Assembly: GCA_026545225.1 (NCBI GenBank)
Contig: CM048845.1
Span: forward strand, 32,664,501-32,728,500
From: Cornus controversa
Lineage: Eukaryota > Streptophyta > Magnoliopsida > Cornales > Cornaceae
DNA: 64,000 nt
Reading direction: 5' to 3'
Shown here: positions 35,677-47,487 of the stretch, piece by piece
How positions within the stretch are numbered: position 1 is the stretch's first letter
How the letters are laid out: each line of letters opens with the position of its first letter
Made by a program: the position numbers and the translations under genes
Notes under the pieces: generated by a model
Told to the model about the DNA's origin: nothing
The model's database searches: none
What the model saw: the letters and a program-made list of their open reading frames with translations, nothing else

Positions 35677-37386
35677 ATGGAAGAAGAGTCCACCTTAAAG
35701 CTAATCCTGGAGAAAGGCCCTCGAGAGGGCGAAACCACCCTAGAATTCAAACCTGGATCTCTTATTCGAATCGGCAGAGTCGTCCGTGGCAACACAGTGG
35801 CCGTCAAAGACGCTGGAGTGTCCTCCAAACACCTCTCCATCCAATTCATATCGGGTAAATGGGTTCTCACGGACCTCGATTCCTCAAACGGCACCGTTCT
35901 GAACGATTCTAAGCTCCTTCCGATGGACCCCTCCGATCTCAGCTCCGATGACACTATCAAGATCGGCGAGTACACTTCGATCAAGGTCAAAATCGAACTC
36001 GGAGGCCAGAGTGGGTTGCGGCGGAACCCTAGGAGGCGAGCCAAAGATGGAGGGTTGGATGCTGTGGTCGCAGTTGCAGAGAATTGGCGCCGGAAAGGGG
36101 GTACGAAGACAAATTTGGCTTCGGTGAGTGAAAATAGTGAGTTAGGGTTTAGGGTTGGTGGAGAATTGGGGACGAATCAGCCTGGTAGGCCGAGGAGTGC
36201 TAGGGTTTTGAAGAATGAGGCTCAAGAGAACCTATGGGAGCTTGAAAAAGTCGAAGAAGTGAACAATGTAGGTCCCATTGAGCCAAAACAGGGGAGGCGA
36301 GTGAGCTCAAGGAGGACCCAGAGTTCAACGAAGGAAGAAAACTTGAATTCTGATTCGATGCTTGAGAAAATTCCTGAGAATTTGGGTTTAGTTGGAAATA
36401 ATTGTAGAGAATCGGAGAGTTCAGCCCCCGTTGAGGATGTTAAAATCGAACTCGGAGGCCAGAGTGGGTTGCAGTGGAACCCTAGGAGGCGTGCTAAAGA
36501 TGGAGGGTTGGATGCTGTGGTCGCTGTTGCAGAGAATCGGCTGCGGAGAGGGGGTGCGAAGACGAATTTGGCTTCGGAGAGTGAAAATAGTGAGTTAGGG
36601 TTTGGGGTTGGTGGAGAGTTGGGGAAGAATCAGCCTGGTCGGCCGAGGAGAGCTAGGGCTTTGAAGAATGAGCCTCAAGAGAACCTATGGGAGCTTGAAA
36701 AAGTTGAAGTGAACAATGTAGGTCCCATTGAGCCAAAACAGGGGAGACGAGTGAGCTCAAGGAGGACCCGGCGTTCAACAAAGGAAGAAAACTTGAATTC
36801 TGATTCCATGCTTGAGAAAATTCCTCAGAATTTGGGTTTAGATGGAAATAATTGTAGAGATTTGGAGAGTTCAGCACCCGTTGAGGATGTTAAAGGTAAA
36901 AGGACGCGAGGGGGTACAAGAAAGAAGAGGAATTTAGAGGATGAGCCATTGGAGAGTGTGGAAAATGTGTTTTTGAAGGAGGTGGTTGTGGAGGGGTTCA
37001 ATTTGCAGCCAGAAGTTTGTAAAGAAGTGGAGAGTACAGTTGGTGTTAAAGAAAATTTAGCAAAGGGACTATCAGAAGGGATTCAAGTTGATGTGCCGGA
37101 AGAGAACGAGGTAGTGGAAGATTTGAATTTGAGACAAGAAGGTGATGAAGAATTGCCAAGTGTATCTGGTGTCAGAGAGGGTGGTGTTGAGGCCAGGGAT
37201 GAACCAGATTTGGAGAAGATGACTCTCGGGGAGTGGTTTGATTATTTAGAGGTTTATTTGCCGAAACAGATACATGATGTGACTGAAGAAATGATTTCAA
37301 ATATGAGACATAGAGCAGAGCAGTTTCACGAGTTTATGTTGCAGCATAAGAATGAGAAAGATGAGGTTAAATTATCTATGGGCTAG
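35677..37386 (+). CDS. FHA-domain protein with a duplicated central region
   Basis: This is an intact single-exon frame of 569 residues. Residues 1-105 are a forkhead-associated domain with all core features: the IGR loop (G33-R34), VSSKHLSI (S50, H52) and DLDSSNGT (N71-G72). Such domains bind phosphothreonine peptides. Residues 105-255 and 256-405 are two near-identical copies of a charged linker. Each holds an AT-hook-like QPGRPR core and a basic RRVSSRRT stretch, which suggests a nuclear, DNA-associated protein. A basic KRTRGGTRKKR segment and an acidic region follow. The C-terminus (LGEWFDYLEVYLPKQIHDVTEE and after) is a predicted helix. The N-terminal FHA layout recalls the uncharacterised Arabidopsis At4g14490/At3g02400 group. 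The start follows a CT-rich leader and precedes the domain closely. Targets are not known. Confidence 0.85.
   Translation: MEEESTLKLILEKGPREGETTLEFKPGSLIRIGRVVRGNTVAVKDAGVSSKHLSIQFISGKWVLTDLDSSNGTVLNDSKLLPMDPSDLSSDDTIKIGEYTSIKVKIELGGQSGLRRNPRRRAKDGGLDAVVAVAENWRRKGGTKTNLASVSENSELGFRVGGELGTNQPGRPRSARVLKNEAQENLWELEKVEEVNNVGPIEPKQGRRVSSRRTQSSTKEENLNSDSMLEKIPENLGLVGNNCRESESSAPVEDVKIELGGQSGLQWNPRRRAKDGGLDAVVAVAENRLRRGGAKTNLASESENSELGFGVGGELGKNQPGRPRRARALKNEPQENLWELEKVEVNNVGPIEPKQGRRVSSRRTRRSTKEENLNSDSMLEKIPQNLGLDGNNCRDLESSAPVEDVKGKRTRGGTRKKRNLEDEPLESVENVFLKEVVVEGFNLQPEVCKEVESTVGVKENLAKGLSEGIQVDVPEENEVVEDLNLRQEGDEELPSVSGVREGGVEARDEPDLEKMTLGEWFDYLEVYLPKQIHDVTEEMISNMRHRAEQFHEFMLQHKNEKDEVKLSMG
35989..36891 (+). 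repeat. In-frame 453-bp tandem duplication within the FHA gene
   Basis: Copy 1 begins at 35989 and copy 2 at 36442, both at the codons for KIELGGQSGL. The second copy lacks one Glu codon (KVEEVNNV versus KVEVNNV) and has scattered substitutions (for example W/R and Q/R changes). The frame is preserved throughout, which suggests selection or recent origin. Confidence 0.95.
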
Positions 37387-39734
37387 ACAAGGACTGTGAG
37401 GATCACTTTGTGAGAGTATGTGTTAATTGAATTTCTCGTTCTGTTGTTTATGTTGCCAAATCCTTGTATAAAGTAATCCTATAGTGTTGGCGTGTCCAGC
37501 AAGTGTCGGGGTGTGTTCGACGCGTATCCGTGTCCGACATGGATTCTTTGTCTTTTTAGGCGTGTTCGTGCTTCCTAGATTAGTGGGAATTCTGACTCTC
37601 TCCAAGCTATTAGTGTAAAATTGACAAACAAAAATATTCTCTAACAGTTCCATGTCAATTGGGCATGGATTTTTCTTGAGTACCAGTTGCACTGTTTATA
37701 TGATATTGATCCTTTTTTTTTCCCTTTACTTTTTTGGCTGACTAGGAGGTATTATGTTCTCTCTGAGCAACTGACTAATAATTCATGGCACATGCACTTC
37801 TCCCATCGTACATGCATGCATCGGGCAATTATCGAGGTACGCCCTTTGGATGATGCATGGGATGATTAGTTTATCATTTTTTATATCTAACTAAACTGTG
37901 CAATAATCTACTGCTGACCATTTTTAGTAGTTGAGATCAAGGCTTTTTTTTTTCCCATCCCTTTTCTGAGTTGTTCAGTTTACTCTAGTTTTGATTATGT
38001 TTCTTAAGAACTGATTTACAGATGGATGTAGTTGGAAGGAAGATGAAGGAGAAAGGCAATGGCGACTGCCACTGAATTAGGAGTTTTTTTGGACTGTGAT
38101 GGGGGCTGCTTTTCTTGTTTTTATCCCCTTGTCTCCTCTTTTTCCTTCTAGAGAGGAAGCTGAAGGCTGACTTAGGGCATGAAAAGAAGAATGCCAGGTG
38201 TTGTTTCTCTTTAATTTAGTAAATATATACATTTACCATATATTGTAGTATAAATATTAAATATATAGGTTGTAGTAGGAAGCCACATGTTGCATATGCT
38301 GCCATGTGTCTTATTGCATGGAAAGAAGACACCTGGGGAGAAGCTTTGATCTTGTCTCAGTAGGCTAAAGGATTCAAGAAATTTATATCCAAGGCAAGTT
38401 GATTTTGCCTTCTATTCTTAAAAGAATTGGTATATTTGGGTTTGATTATAAAACTTATGGATTGTAATCATATTTGATTAAATAGGAATCTGGTTGTCTA
38501 GTTATAACTTGGACATGGGTTTATATATATATTGGTTTAGGCATATCAGTGTACGGGTGCTCAACCATGAATATATATATAGGTATATATGTATATATAA
38601 AATCTTGGAATGTATGTATAAGCTTTAATTAGTTCATTTTATTATAGCTAATCTGATTAGAATAAAAGATGAATCCCTTGTTTTCTTTTCTAATTACATA
38701 ATCTGTTGTGAAATCTGATTAACTCTTTACGAATGACATGTACAAGTATTTAGGGGTACAACATAAACTTGGTTTGGACTGTTATAAGTTATAACTTTGA
38801 TTGTGGGTTTATGTGAAATACATATATGGAAGTGCATATGTATGTATTAGTATCTATATATATATATATATATATATACTAATACTATTTGATGAGATTG
38901 AATATTGGTGATGAATAAGAACCAAAGCCATGGCTGGACACCTTGTTTGAACCAAAAAATTTAAAGTAAATCATGATTCCATTCTTGATATATATATATA
39001 GATTTTTTTTATGATCAAAATCAAAGTTCCATGATTTGAGTTAATTTTAGAATATATTAGTGAGTTGATTTGAAGGTGAAGGGGGTTAGAGTTTGAAAAG
39101 CATTAAATCTTGGTATATTGAGCCTGTTGATAGGTGTTGAGATATTGTTATTTATTTTCTGTCTTCCTGCTATTCTTTGAATTGATATCAATCTGTATGT
39201 TATGAGTATGTGCTACATGACTGGGCAGTGGAACTGAACCTTCTATTAATTCCCAAATTAAAGAATTTTATTGTCAGCAGTTGTATAATAGGAAGTTGCT
39301 TTAGCATTTGAGGAATTGATGGCAATGCAAAAAGATATTTGAAAGTGAAATTGATTCCATTTCATGTTACAAATAGCCAAAAGAAAGGGTATTGTGTACA
39401 TGAATTAGGAAGACTTGTTGTTTCATAATTGCTTTTCCTTTTAGGATTATGCAAACGAACAAATTTGAACTGTAAGGTGCTTCATTTCTGAAATTTAAGT
39501 TGGAGTTAATGTCTGAGCAATTACTAATTTAGTATACATTTAAATTTATGAAATGTTAAATACATCTGGTCGAAGAGGTAGTCCGAGAGTAACTCTATGA
39601 TGACTCTACTAGGCATGGTCTGGACCAGCCTATTTGGTAATGCACTACCCTTTTTGTTATGGCCATTGGACGGAGCGTGCACTTACTATGTGGATGTGGT
39701 CCGGGAATTACTTCTTGTTTAGCAATAATTTTGT
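37387..39734. other. FHA gene 3' flank and AT-rich intergenic DNA
   Basis: The stop codon is followed by probable 3' UTR. Around 37480-37560 a phrase rich in GTGTCCG/GTGTCGG resembles the ends of the hAT-like element at 51629-52357. An (AT)n run lies near 38855-38880. I found no further exons with recognisable coding content. Confidence 0.45.
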
Positions 39735-40090
39735 TGAGCTCGCCTCATTATTTATTTTTCAGGTACCTGTTGATGGAGACACATGACAAAGGCAGAGATA
39801 ATCTATTTTTGTTTCCTTGTGTATAGTTATTTTTGTTGTATAGTTGAAACTCATGTAACGAGGACAATACATTGATGGATTTTTGTATTTTTGTATAGAT
39901 CGTCTTGTTATAACTTGTATTTTTATTAATGGAAATGTAGGTTGGAGGGTTGGTTATATTTAGTGTTATCATTCATCGATGTTATATGTAAGTCACATCA
40001 GATTTATGTATATGACGATGGTTTTTGTATCTAAATTTAGGAGTGTGATAATAAACGTTCTCACTTGCATGTATATAACAATTACAAAAA
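39735..40090 (+). mobile_element. Possible fragment of the long-LTR family
   Basis: GCTCGCC-TTATTTATTTTTCAGGTACC at 39738-39766 matches the GCTCACCC-pyrimidine-CAG motif found in the three long LTRs of this window and is followed by a comparable purine-rich passage. No borders or duplication could be defined, so this is tentative. Confidence 0.25.
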
Positions 40091-41311
40091 AAAAAAATCA
40101 AAATTAACATGAAATAAAGTGATAAGACATGATTGCAAAAAAATTAAAAACAAAGATTATGATGATGATGATGACAAGAAGTACCTTACGAGATATACAA
40201 AATACATTTTTATACATTCATACACATATCAAACCGGCTTTTTCCAAATTAAAACATGAATTAAAGAAATCCTAATTGATGCATACATGTGAACTTAATT
40301 TGGTGAGTGCATATGTGCTTGTCAAATTACCTTTGTACCCTTCGCTTTAAAGATTACCATTCTGCCATTGGTTGTATCTTTATTTCTAAATTTGTCAACC
40401 CACATCTTATTGACCTAAGAAAATGATATACTTGATACTAACCTATCCATTGCATTTCCTCTACCGGTAACCTTTCACGTTAAGTATTCACAACTTCACT
40501 GCACTTTACTTGGCATCTTGCTCAGATGCATTATTGTTTTGACAATATTTTGGTTATATGCAATGTTCTTGTTTGCCTAGGGATTTGATTTATATATATA
40601 TATAAGTGTGTGTGTATTTAATCACGTCTGTGTCTTGATTCAGTGTTGCATTTGCTGAATGTAGACGGGGCTTGATTACATGTTCAGAATACATAGATTG
40701 CTTTGCTCTTATCCCTAGCATTAGTTGCATAACAAAGCTTGTAATAAAATTAGATTGGAGTCACATTTATGAGAGTGTTGATCATGTCCAACTTGTGTAC
40801 AAAACTTACAGAAAGTAACCGAATTTTTGTGATTGTGTTTCAGAATTTCATTCAAGAATGACAAAACTTGTCTGATCAAGCTGACTTCCTGTTCAATAAT
40901 GACATGACTATGCATTCCAGAATCATCTTACAATAACCAGATTACCTGGTTGAAGTTTTAAATAGAGAGAATGATAAAGAAAACAATATTGGGTTCAACT
41001 GGATTGTAATCCAAAAGAGCTAAAAGATTATTACAAGAATTGCTACAAAACTAACAATTCTACAGCTTTAAGGGATAAAGAAAACCCCACAACCAAAAAT
41101 CAATCCCCCCACACTCCTTGATACATTTTGCTTTCAAGTGTATAAGAATTAATTTTTCCCTTCAAGATATTAAAAGTAAAAGATGAAAAAGAAAAGAAAA
41201 GAACTTCCTAACGCAGGGCCAAAATTTTCTACCTGACTCTACACTACAGTTTTCATAATTTGAAATATTGAAGACTGCATAAGATTACCCATAATTGAGG
41301 AGTATCACGTT
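40091..41311. other. Intergenic DNA and GAUT11 3' flank
   Basis: No gene was recognised. An AT/GT dinucleotide stretch lies near 40590-40615. The last 200-300 bp before 41312 should hold the GAUT11 3' UTR on the minus strand; its poly(A) site is not evident. Confidence 0.45.
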
Positions 41312-42766
41312 TCAGCTTGTTACACAATCTTGAAGATATGGGTGACTCTGATTCATGTACTGTTCCCATAGAGGTCTATACCTGCCAATAGCCAACTTCA
41401 GCCACGGCTTCATGTTCCCATTGAAGTGAATGACTGCTGCACTCTCAATCAGACGGTTGTCAATGTTCAGGTTATAACCCAGTCCTAACACATGCCATCT
41501 CCGATCAAGTGGCTCTGTCAGTCCATAGAAAGCTAAGAGACCTGCGGGAAGTGTGCCCAGCTTCCAGAGTGACCTATCAGCATTCTGCTCCTGCCAATAA
41601 TGATACCGTGCAGTCACATTTGCATTCCTCCATGCAATCAAATCAAACACATTCATACCAAACGCCCAACCACAAGCCTGTGGGTCAAACTTCGAACTAA
41701 TGATTGGATTTGAGAAGTTGAGATACTTGTAATAACGATGAAATGCTTCGAGACAAGTTTCCACTGCTCCATTCACATTTCCATGCAAATCCAACGAAAA
41801 GAGAGCTGTGAGATCTTTCTGAACCACAACATCATCATCAAGAAACACTACCTTCCCCAGCTGGGGATAGATCTCTGGGATGTAAAACCGAAGGTGATTC
41901 AACAGAGATAGGTACTTCGGATTCTGAAACTTTGGCTCAATTTTCAAATCTTCAGACCCTTGAAAATAGTATGCTCTTGAATCCGTCTCAAGTAGCTGTT
42001 TCACAACAGGAGAGTAAGAACCATTCAACCAAGTGAAATCCTCAATGTTCTGCACTTCTATTGTGGCCCCTTTGAAGTCATTAGCTAGGAACCAAGCCTG
42101 CATTGCCCCATAGTTGACTCCATTTGTCACAATGTGGAAAACAAGTTGCTTGGGATGATCCGCATTGGAGACAGTAGAGTTGATGACAACTGAAACAGCC
42201 AGCAGATTATCTGAAAATATGCAGAAGTGATACAGATTGTTGTCCGCAAGTAGGGGAGAGTTCCTTTTTTTATCTGCGAACTCTTGCAGGGACTTCGTCT
42301 TAAGCCAATCAGCCATGAGTTTAACAATTAGGCAGTGGAGATTCTTAGGTAATGCTTCAGCTACCAATTGTCCAAACACTGTACTTTGAACTGCAGCTGC
42401 ACCAGCACGCTCTTCAAGGGCTTGAATATGGGATTTCATTGTCATTATTGTGGTTGCAATGTCATAATGGGCGTCTTGTGCCTTAAAGATTAGAGATGAG
42501 AGGCTTTTAATGATTGGTTCTGCTTCATCTAGTGTGATGGGCTCCTCCCTCATGGCAGCTTTTGAGAGCAAAAACTGGCAAGTTCTGATATTTGAACTAA
42601 GCTCCCAAGCAAGATGAAGGTTATTGTGCTCTTTTGCAATAATGACATAAGCTTTTGCAAGTGTCATTTGATCGGCTAATTGCCTGGCATATGAATTAGC
42701 ACTTAATATTTCTTCAGTAAAATTTAAATGCTCATGGGCAATTTGTTCATTTCTGGCACTTTTTTC
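41312..42766 (-). CDS. GAUT11: GAUT11 catalytic exon (exon 2)
   Basis: This exon encodes residues 53-536 plus the stop. It starts at TTTGTCAG|GAAAAAAG (acceptor at 42768/42767) in phase 0 with exon 1. The stem region (HLNFTEEILSANSYARQLADQ onwards, helical) precedes a complete GT8 domain: NLYHFCIFSDN, HIVTNGVNYGAMQAWF, NPKYLSLLNHLRFYIPEI, the metal-binding VFLDDDVVVQKDL (DDD at residues 362-364), ACGWAFGMNVFDL, WKLGTLPAGLLAFYGLTEPLD and HFNGNMKPW near the C-terminus. The wording matches GAUT11 (Arabidopsis At1g18580) more closely than GAUT10. Family members transfer galacturonic acid from UDP-GalA to homogalacturonan in the Golgi. The joined protein is 536 aa, the size expected for GAUT11. 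Confidence 0.95.
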   Translation of the reverse strand, partial: EKSARNEQIAHEHLNFTEEILSANSYARQLADQMTLAKAYVIIAKEHNNLHLAWELSSNIRTCQFLLSKAAMREEPITLDEAEPIIKSLSSLIFKAQDAHYDIATTIMTMKSHIQALEERAGAAAVQSTVFGQLVAEALPKNLHCLIVKLMADWLKTKSLQEFADKKRNSPLLADNNLYHFCIFSDNLLAVSVVINSTVSNADHPKQLVFHIVTNGVNYGAMQAWFLANDFKGATIEVQNIEDFTWLNGSYSPVVKQLLETDSRAYYFQGSEDLKIEPKFQNPKYLSLLNHLRFYIPEIYPQLGKVVFLDDDVVVQKDLTALFSLDLHGNVNGAVETCLEAFHRYYKYLNFSNPIISSKFDPQACGWAFGMNVFDLIAWRNANVTARYHYWQEQNADRSLWKLGTLPAGLLAFYGLTEPLDRRWHVLGLGYNLNIDNRLIESAAVIHFNGNMKPWLKLAIGRYRPLWEQYMNQSHPYLQDCVTS

Positions 42767-44019
42767 CTGACAAAGGGAGGAAATCATATAATGGGTTAGC
42801 CCTCAAAAGTTCAATTATAAAACCACAAGCAATCAGACAATTCAGGTAAGAACCGTCGGTTATTCATATGAAAGGATGTCATTAGAAGTATCCAAGCATT
42901 TAAAGCAATAAAATTGCGTGGGCCTACAGAAAAACTTATTAGGGAATTGAAATGTGACAAGTACAAAAAGCCCTCATATGCCACAACTCACAAACATATT
43001 AAATGGATATCAAGACAGCCATGTCGCATTGATCAATATATTTGATTGTATCATTACCAATCACCAAACAAGTACAGATTAGTTTTATAGATCTAGATTT
43101 ATGACAGTTGAAAAGAGAACAAGCCTACCAGATTTAACTTTGATATCTCTATCAGCAAAGTCATGATAGCTAGAACTTGACATAACATACTTAAGTCACC
43201 TCTTCCACCTTAAAACAAAGACAACTACGACAGATACTCATCCTGTTTCACTACTACAATTTTCTAACAGCTAGTAGCAGATTACTAGCCATAGTTTTAT
43301 CATATAAACAAGTGTGGGACTAACACAAGTCCTTTGGAGCTCAAATTTTTGCGTCTAAGGATGCATGAAGCACCATCTGATAGGGCCATAATGTATTATG
43401 ACTGCAAATTCCTGCAAAATAGCCCCATTACCAGGCTGCAGGACATCTTTTAAGTTTTAATATTCCTGCCAAAACTTGGAAAAATACCTTTTATTAAAGG
43501 TCCATCCAGTTAACCCACCTTGGCATTTTTAACTATAATTTGATTAAGACAAGCAAAAGAACAGAAATATGATCACATGATTGCTAGTTGATCAATAGAA
43601 AATGCTCATTAATTGGAAAAATAAGAAGAGCAGACTCTATTTACATGCATTGAATATTCTCTAGTGTAACCACCCAAATGGTAAGATTGGCATTGGTGAT
43701 ATATCTTCTACAGTTCTTCTAGGAGTCTGTACCCCTCCAATACTTTAGCTCTCCGCAGCTTACTTGTGTAGGCTTGCAGTTCTTTTGTCACAAAACCATA
43801 TCCCATCTTGGTTAAATTATGAACCAACTTGAAATCCAGCTCTAAAGATACAAGATATTCAAATTTTATTCACCTATAGGTGTGGATTACCATAAGCAAG
43901 TTGTTGGAAAATAGAGTAAATAATTACTTCCTCACTTGAACTTTCATATAGTACAAGAACTATCATTTGAATCATTCATAATACGAAAAAAGTAACTTTT
44001 ACTCTATCATTATTTATTT

Positions 44020-44300
44020 GGTAAATTACATTGACCTCCCTTAAGTTTATGCAAAAAAACACATGTTACACCTGTGTTTTCATAAATTACTGTGAGCTTC
44101 CTTCTAGTTACACTATGTAATAGAAACCTCTCCCCAGTTCAAGTTCACTGACAGTCAATTGTCAAATATGGAATCACATGACATCAAGAAGCATAATATT
44201 AAATTGGAAAAATTGCACCGACATCCTCTGATATTTGACCTAATTCAATCGTGTTAGGAATGGCCAAAATTACTCTAACACCCCCAGTTAGAGTTTTTGC
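44020..44300 (-). repeat. Interspersed repeat related to 5040-5400 (inverted)
   Basis: GTAAATTACATTGACCTCCC and nearby CACC-ACATCCTCTGA-ATTTGACCTAATT phrases are the reverse complement of the CAGTGTAATTTACC / TAATTAGGCCAAATCTCA phrases around 5100-5400. It is a decayed copy of the same dispersed repeat. Confidence 0.5.
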
Positions 44301-45249
44301 TACTGGCTATGAACTTTCAGTGTGAAATGACTTTCTAACCCTTTAGTTCTTAAATACTTGTCTAATTAAAATAATGAGCAAAAGAAAAAATTAAGTGTAA
44401 AGGCCAATATACCTTTTGTATCAATGTACCTTCCCTTACCAACTCTTTTGTCTTCCTTTCTCTCTGCTTTCTCTCCTTTCCACCTCTACCTACCACCATC
44501 ATCTGCTCTCATTGCTAGCACCTCCTCCCACCAACACCACCTCTTCATTTCTCTCATCTCCACCACCACCAATTCCTTGGTACTGCCGCGCACCACCTCC
44601 TCTTTTTATTTGTGCCACCCAAACCTCCACCAACCTCCTCCATCCGCGAATGAAGAGGCTGATGAGATCGGAAGGGCAAGAGACCATGAGCAGGAACGGA
44701 GCCAGGATTTGGTGATTGTCAACAGGAGATTAGTTATTGATTGATCGTGTTGGTAGATAGAGAATGGTGAAAGTGATTTGTTAGGTCAATAGGACTTATA
44801 TTAGCAAATTTCGTAGATTAAAACTCGAGTTTGTACTTCTGTTTAATTTCTAGTTAGTTTAGAAATTGGTTCTAAGTTAGTTACCGTTAGTTACCTATTA
44901 AATTTGAAGATGGAATACATGTTGCATCAAAGGGTAAATTGGTATTCTTCAGCTACAAAGGGTAAAAAGGTAATTTGACACATTGATGCACTCTTACCAA
45001 TTAGGGTTCATGCATTGCATATCTAGCGTTTCTAAATTTCCAAGTCTTAACTTATTATGATTCCCAAATATGGTTTAATTTTGCATGAATTAAAATTTTG
45101 AAAACTGCCGTATCAAATTTTTTCTAAATCTGTAGAAGGGTTTGATTGATCGAGGGCTTCTGGAGTGTCGATCAATCGACATACCATTCGATCGATTGAG
45201 CTGTTCGGAACAGCAGTTTTCTATTTGGTTTTAAATATACTAAAAACCT

Positions 45250-45373
45250 ATGGCCTGTTTAATTCAGTTTTCTGAAAATAATTTTCAAGAACTCAAAAAA
45301 CAGAAAAATGTTCAGAGAAAAATGTTCATTTTTTTTTTTTTATAAAAAAAATAGAACCAAACAGACCTTATTC
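45250..45373. mobile_element. Small MITE-like sequence
   Basis: GGCCTGTTTAATTCAG at the left and AACCAAACAGACC at the right form imperfect terminal inverted repeats around an A/T-rich body. Similar body phrases (CAGTTTTCAGAAAATAA) occur at about 63400-63520. No reliable target duplication was found. Confidence 0.35.
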
Positions 45374-45389
45374 TCTCTCAATCTCTAGG

Positions 45390-46440
45390 CATGGGCAGAC
45401 CTAAATACACACGAGACATAGAAGACAACTTTTTTTTCCCTAGTTCATAGAAGATACAACTCTCGTACACATCTACTCCCTCAGTCCCTCAATACTTGTC
45501 ACTTTTGAGAAATCTAACCCTTTAAGAGAATGAGTTTTTATGTTTTTTTTATTCGAAGCACTAAATCAGTTTCCAAATATACCCTTTCACTAAATTGTCA
45601 CTTAAGGTTGTTTGTTTTCCATGGTGGGGTCCACAACACTTTAAGGATAAATTGGGAATGCTGTAAAAGATAGTACATTAAATTTGAATTTGGGACAACT
45701 ATTTTGAGACAGACAAAAATGTAAAGGTGGACAAGTATTGAGGGACGGAGGGAGCAACATATATTTTTGAGAGAAGATCTCTGTGAGGTTTTTGTGTGCG
45801 CATCTTTCTTTTACATTCATCATATACAGCTTTGGCAAGTGTATTAATGTGTGTTGACACTTTGCATACTCTCGAATATTTATTCAACACACAAGTTCAA
45901 TCAATAACGGAATAACCAGATTGACAAACGGATGACTAGTGGTTAAGACTGAATTCACCAAAGAAGCAGATGCATGAGGAGTGGTTTCTCTTTACGAACG
46001 GACGAACAGCCTGGAGACTTTCGAAGGAAGGTTTGGCATTCATCTTTGTCCAGGAGGAAACTAGGGGTCCGAGGGTTACTGAATTGTTAACCTAGGGTGT
46101 AAACTTCCTTTTTTTATAGTGGATTTGGTTTGCCTGAACTACCTTCGGTTGATTTTCCCTTTCTGAGGATTTTCACGTAAAAATCTGGTGTCCATTACTT
46201 GTTTATTTACTGCTTTAATTTGTGTGGATTGCATGATTTTTACACTCAGCGCAGTATATTTTTATTTGAGAATATTGGTAACCTGCTTTGATCCAAAAAT
46301 CAGTTAAATTAGTTGAATTGTTGTACAAGACCTATTCACCTCCACTCGAGGTTTTTTTGATAAGTACCCCCCTCTAGGTTTAGATCAGTGGACCTTGCAC
46401 AATTCCATATCAAAGCCTCAGGTTCCGATCCTTAGTCTTT
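45390..46440 (+). mobile_element. Copia LTR remnant with a leader
   Basis: GGATTTTCACGTAAAAATC near 46165 is the usual wording of the 3' part of plant Copia LTRs. CCTATTCACCTCCACTCGAGG follows at about 46331. A decayed primer site ATATCAAAGCCT near 46408 follows in turn, in the order expected for the LTR end and the start of the internal region. No coding region remains. Confidence 0.45.
45476..45754. mobile_element. Stowaway (Tc1/mariner) MITE, 279 bp
   Basis: The terminal inverted repeats start CTCCCTCAGTCCCTCAATAC on the left, with the right end its near-perfect complement (CTCCCTCCGTCCCTCAATAC). The element is flanked by TA on the left and CA (mutated TA) on the right. It is inserted in the Copia LTR remnant. 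Confidence 0.9.
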
Positions 46441-46636
46441 TGCACAATCATAATTAATGGTGGTGTGTGTGAAAATCATTGTCCATAAGTAGGAAGAAGA
46501 GGGAGGTGGTGGACATAATTGTCTTTTTGTAATTGTTGCTCGTCCTCCACTTCCCCAATTTAATGGTTGCAACTTGAGCAACCTCCACTTCCGTTATGTG
46601 TATATATACATACATATACAATCAACTTAAATGGGT

Positions 46637-46639
<3 letters not shown>

Positions 46640-46679
<40 letters not shown>
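46640..46679. repeat. (AT)n microsatellite
   Basis: This is an uninterrupted TA dinucleotide run of about 20 units in the GAUT11 intron. The overlapping 96-codon frame arises from this run and is not a gene. Confidence 0.9.
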
Positions 46680-46682
<3 letters not shown>

Positions 46683-47487
46683 TGTTTATATATATGTATA
46701 CATGCCTTTGTGTATGTATAAATGTATAAACCCAAAAAACTAACAGGAGAAAGACATGACCTATAAGAATTTTGAAGAACATTTCAAGAAATGAATCGAA
46801 TTGAGGGCATTCAAGTAGCAACTGAGTCATTAGAGGTGGTTGGCTGTGTAATTGTGTAATCATCAACCCATTGTTTTTTGGAAATGTTGTTGACAATAAA
46901 AAATCAATTGAAAACAAAACTTCCGGTCAAAGATTTAAGATTTTGATTCTATAAACTTTTAATTTAGATTTTATTTAAACGTAAATAAATGTTTTCGAAT
47001 GACATGTTCATGTGTTCCATTATAATATTATATGGATATACTTGCAAAAGCAGCATTTTTCTCCAATGCAAACAGTTCCAGCACAGCCGCACTGCCCCAC
47101 TTTGACAGTAAGGCGTACAATGTATCCCATTATCAATACAATTTATTATGCAACCTCTATTTTCAGTTGCAGGAATGTAAAAGAAAGAACTCACCCGCTA
47201 CAGGCAATGATATTTTCAAAATAAAGGGACATTAATGTTGATACTATATCTTATATACATCATCCGACTTGTTTTAGGAGTCTGTTTTGTTCCCTCAGTT
47301 TCAAGAATCTATCATAAAGGTGATACTCCTGCTCTGAACAATGATTCTTCTTGTCAACTAAAAAAGCTCAAGGACATTTTTCCTTCTATTGAATAAGTAA
47401 TTCTTTTGTAAAAGAATCGCATTCACCAGGGTGAACATGGTTATAATACCCTAGTGATTCTTGATTTGTATTCATAATTCAACTAAG

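Noticed and set aside
37687..37869. 60-codon frame downstream of the FHA gene
   Set aside because: No domain, no splice context linking it to the FHA gene, and it is of a length expected by chance in such DNA.
42767..42787. GAUT11 exon 2 start at an in-frame ATG (42787)
   Set aside because: The bases 42787-42767 are the intron end with a good acceptor; joining at 42766 to exon 1 gives the proper family length and a membrane anchor.
44416..44744. Two overlapping frames of about 100 codons rich in Ser, Pro and Leu
   Set aside because: They come from a CCACC/CTCC-rich low-complexity tract inside the GAUT11 intron and show no homology-like features.
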